DNA from: Bacillota bacterium
Lineage (GTDB): Bacteria; Bacillota; Limnochordia; Limnochordales; ZCTH02-B6
Length of the DNA stretch: 8,071 nt
NCBI GenBank assembly: GCA_003387805.1
Contig: QGSR01000079.1
Location: 1 to 8,071 of the forward strand
Reading direction: 5' to 3'
Part shown: in pieces, positions 6,561 to 8,071 of the stretch
Layout: each line of letters opens with the position of its first letter
Position numbering within the stretch: position 1 is the stretch's first letter
Translations under genes and position numbers: made by a program
Notes under the pieces: generated by a model
What the model was told of the DNA's origin: nothing
The model's database searches: none
What the model saw: only the letters and a program-made list of their open reading frames with translations

Positions 6561-6577
6561 ATTCCCGTACCGGGTAT
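6561..6577. promoter_or_regulatory. Candidate CsoR operator
   Basis: The 17-base sequence ATTCCCGTACCGGGTAT (minus strand ATACCCGGTACGGGAAT) is an inverted repeat with seven-base arms, one mismatch and a three-base centre. It lies 41 bases upstream of the csoR start. Known CsoR operators are G/C-tract palindromes flanked by AT of the TACCC...GGGTA kind, which this matches well. A further half-site, CGGGTAT, occurs at 6636-6642 inside the prpE promoter. Binding is inferred from position and shape. Confidence 0.55.
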
Positions 6578-6623
6578 CTCGCCACTGTTCCGGATGTGCG
6601 CCGGCCGCGCAACCCGTGGCCTG

Positions 6624-6652
6624 TTGGCAGCGGAGCGGGTATGCTGTAAGAT
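6624..6652 (+). promoter_or_regulatory. Likely sigma-A promoter for prpE
   Basis: TTGGCA (6624-6629, one mismatch from TTGACA) and TAAGAT (6647-6652, two mismatches from TATAAT) are separated by exactly 17 bases. Transcription would begin near 6659, ahead of the SD at 6680. If correct, the in-frame ATG at 6651 is not transcribed and cannot be the prpE start. Confidence 0.5.
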
Positions 6653-6679
6653 GGGCTGCGGCGGGCAAGGCCGGCAGCG

Positions 6680-6687
6680 AAAGGAGG
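6680..6687 (+). promoter_or_regulatory. Strong Shine-Dalgarno facing an ATC codon
   Basis: AAAGGAGG is as good an SD as that of E1-alpha, but no ATG, GTG or TTG lies at a usable distance in any frame. The prpE frame has ATC at 6696, eight bases after AGGAGG. The first conventional in-frame start after it is GTG 6744, with its own weaker GAGG at 6734-6737. Confidence 0.5.
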
Positions 6688-6743
6688 GGGCGGACATCAG
6701 CGGGAGCGCGGCGGCCAAAAGCGAGGCGCCGGCGAGGCCTGAC

Positions 6744-7586
6744 GTGCACTACGACTTCGAGGCGCGCCGGGTCCGCCGCCTCGAGCGGGGGCCTTTCGAC
6801 ATTATCGGCGACGTCCACGGCTGCTTCCTGGAGCTGCTGGATTTGCTGGCGCGGCTCGGGTACGTGCGGGCCGGGGGCGGGATGTCGCATCCCGAAGGCC
6901 GGCGGGCGGTGTTCATCGGCGACCTGACCGACCGGGGACCCCACAGCGTCAGCACCGTCATGCTGGTGGACGCCATGGTGGGCGCCGGCGACGCGCTGTA
7001 CGTGCCGGGCAACCACTGCCGCAAACTGTACCGTTACCTGGCCGGCCGCGACGTGTCGGTGGAGCACGGCCTGGAAACGACGGTGCGGGAGCTGGACGCG
7101 CTGCCGGGCCGGGAGCGGCGGGCGGTGAGCCGCACGTTTCGCCGGCTGTACGAGGAGGCGCCGCCCTACATGATTTTGGACGACGGCCGGCTGGTGGCGG
7201 TGCACGCGGGCATCCGGGAAGACATGATCGGACGCCTCTCCAAGAGCATCGAGCGGTTTTGCCTGTACGGCGACGTGACGGGCGAGCGCACGCCCGAAGG
7301 GTTCCCGGTGCGGCGGGACTGGGCCCGCGACTACCGGGGCGAGGCCCTGGTGGTCTACGGCCACACGCCGGTGCGGGACGCGGTTTTCCGCTACAACACC
7401 ATCAACATCGACCAAGGCTGCGTCTTCGGCGGGCGGCTGACGGCGCTGCGCTACCCGGAGATGGAAATCGTGCAGGTGCCGGCCCGGGCGGCCTACGACC
7501 CGCGCGTCGTTTTCCGGGACATGCCTCCGGAGCCGCCGGCTTCTTCGGACCGGCCGGCGAATTCCCGGGCCACGACCATCGGGTAG
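6744..7586 (+). CDS. prpE: PrpE-type bis(5'-nucleosyl)-tetraphosphatase / PPP-family phosphatase
   Basis: A PPP-family metallophosphoesterase of 280 residues from GTG 6744. The motifs are GDVHG (22-26), GDLTDRG (59-65), GNHC (89-92), a metal-ligand His in VAVHAGI (154) and VYGHTPV with His207. The stretches GNHCRKLYRYL, HGLETT, LYGDVTGE and INIDQGCVFGGRLTALRYPE closely follow Bacillus PrpE, an asymmetrical Ap4A hydrolase and protein phosphatase linked to spore germination. They also resemble the phosphatase domain of bacterial Pnkp, but no kinase or ligase domain is attached. Cys in GNHC, where many PPP enzymes have GNHD/E, is as I recall it in PrpE. An N-terminal lead of about 17 residues and a Pro/Ser-rich tail of about 30 residues exceed the roughly 244-residue Bacillus protein. 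The start is uncertain: GTG 6744 has GAGG six bases upstream, whereas the strongest SD points to an ATC at 6696. Confidence 0.82.
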   Translation: MHYDFEARRVRRLERGPFDIIGDVHGCFLELLDLLARLGYVRAGGGMSHPEGRRAVFIGDLTDRGPHSVSTVMLVDAMVGAGDALYVPGNHCRKLYRYLAGRDVSVEHGLETTVRELDALPGRERRAVSRTFRRLYEEAPPYMILDDGRLVAVHAGIREDMIGRLSKSIERFCLYGDVTGERTPEGFPVRRDWARDYRGEALVVYGHTPVRDAVFRYNTINIDQGCVFGGRLTALRYPEMEIVQVPARAAYDPRVVFRDMPPEPPASSDRPANSRATTIG

Positions 7587-7782
7587 AGACGCCGAAAGGA
7601 AGCCTCCGCCGCGCGGCGAACATGCCCATGGTGAACGCGGCGGGCCGGGGGCGCCACGTTCTTTGCCAGCGTGCCTGAAAAAGGCGCCGACGCCGCCGGC
7701 CTAGGCCTTTGCCGAGGCCTCGGCTATGGCTGAGGATGCGCCGCCGCATCGCCGCCGAATTCGCTTGGGGAGGGACTCGTGG
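7587..7782. other. Intergenic region prpE-ridA with nested inverted repeats
   Basis: A 196-bp gap without a supportable gene. AAAGGC at 7680-7685 and GCCTTT at 7705-7710 could pair as the outer stem of an imperfect hairpin and act as a weak prpE terminator, with only three Ts. Within and after it lie the perfect palindromes GGCCTAGGCC (7698-7707) and GCCGAGGCCTCGGC (7711-7724). A further stem joins CCTCGGCT (7718-7725) to GGCTGAGG (7728-7735) with two G-T wobbles. The last two structures overlap and exclude each other. GGGGAGGG at 7767-7774 is the ridA ribosome binding site. No clear promoter was found. Confidence 0.45.
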
Positions 7783-8071
7783 ATGGCTCAGAAGGAAATC
7801 ATCGCCACCGATGCCGCGCCCGGCGCCATCGGGCCGTATTCGCAAGGCGTCAAGGCGGGCGGCTTCGTGTTCGTGTCGGGGCAGCTGCCCGTCGATCCGG
7901 CCACGGGGACGTTCGTGGAGGGCGATATCGCCGCCCAGACCGAGCGCGCGCTGGAAAACGTGCGCGCGATCCTGAACGCCGCGGGCGCGGATTTCAGCCA
8001 CGTGGTGCGGGCCACCGTGTATCTGGCCGACATGAACGATTTCGCGGCCGTGAACGAGGTGTACGCCCGCT
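7783..8071 (+). CDS. ridA: RidA family reactive enamine/imine deaminase, 3'-truncated
   Basis: The first 96 residues of a RidA (YjgF/YER057c/UK114) protein, a small cytosolic trimeric enzyme. It hydrolyses 2-aminoacrylate and related imines made by pyridoxal-phosphate enzymes such as serine/threonine dehydratase. Family landmarks are the opening [15 protein letters not shown] (Tyr-Ser-Gln of the active-site rim), [17 protein letters not shown]-x-x-A-L-x-N-v-r-a-I-L near 57-69 and [23 protein letters not shown]. The catalytic arginine that binds the substrate carboxylate lies in the missing last third. ATG 7783 is preceded by GGGGAGGG ending eight bases upstream. It runs in the same direction as prpE, 196 bases downstream, probably as a separate unit. 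Confidence 0.92.
   Translation, partial: MAQKEIIATDAAPGAIGPYSQGVKAGGFVFVSGQLPVDPATGTFVEGDIAAQTERALENVRAILNAAGADFSHVVRATVYLADMNDFAAVNEVYAR

Noticed and set aside
6291..6743. prpE beginning far upstream (in-frame ATGs at 6291 to 6651)
   Set aside because: This would overlap csoR on the other strand and cross the likely operator and promoter. The extra residues have no PrpE similarity.

Overview
The window is very GC-rich by eye, with G/C at most third codon positions. It holds nine protein-coding genes, the first and last cut by the window edges. Several genes belong to families I know mainly from Bacillota: a PrpE-type phosphatase, a CsoR copper sensor with a Shine-Dalgarno (SD)-rich layout, and a small zinc-ribbon protein with repeated TKP motifs. 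Together with strong AGGAGG-type ribosome binding sites, this suggests a high-GC, perhaps thermophilic, member of the Bacillota. That assignment is inference; no rRNA or other marker is present. No tRNA, rRNA, CRISPR array or insertion sequence was seen.

Left part (1-3163, + strand): three genes of a 2-oxoacid dehydrogenase complex in the order E2, E1-alpha, E1-beta. The E2 (acyltransferase) enters from the left with its Pro/Ala-rich linker and complete catalytic domain. A 269-bp gap follows, occupied largely by a 51-bp tandem repeat, each clear unit carrying a small hairpin. E1-alpha then starts at a TTG behind a strong SD, and E1-beta overlaps its stop by an ATGA junction. The two E1 subunits form the thiamine diphosphate-dependent decarboxylase that loads the acyl group onto the lipoyl arm of E2. 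No E3 (dihydrolipoyl dehydrogenase) lies in the window. Sequence resemblance is to acetoin/pyruvate dehydrogenases; the substrate cannot be fixed from this window.

Middle part (3184-6520): genes alternate strand. A secreted or membrane PAP2-type phosphatase (-) is followed by a zinc-ribbon/TKP protein (+). Next come an HExxH zincin-type metallopeptidase with a repetitive acidic tail (-), an unrecognised 185-residue protein (+) and a CsoR-type copper-sensing repressor (-). E1-beta/PAP2, zinc-ribbon/metallopeptidase and unknown/CsoR are therefore three convergent pairs with short gaps of 20, 32 and 54 bp.

Right part (6521-8071): a divergent CsoR/prpE intergenic region contains a palindrome that fits a CsoR operator and a separate sigma-A-like promoter for prpE. 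PrpE (a PPP-family phosphatase/Ap4A hydrolase) follows; its strong SD sits in front of an ATC codon rather than a normal start. After a 196-bp gap with nested inverted repeats comes the start of a RidA-family enamine/imine deaminase, cut by the right edge.

I see no defence island, biosynthetic cluster or obviously new multi-gene system. The most notable signals are local: the 51-bp repeat array inside the dehydrogenase operon, the 21-bp repeats that build the acidic tail, the odd prpE start, and the likely CsoR operator.
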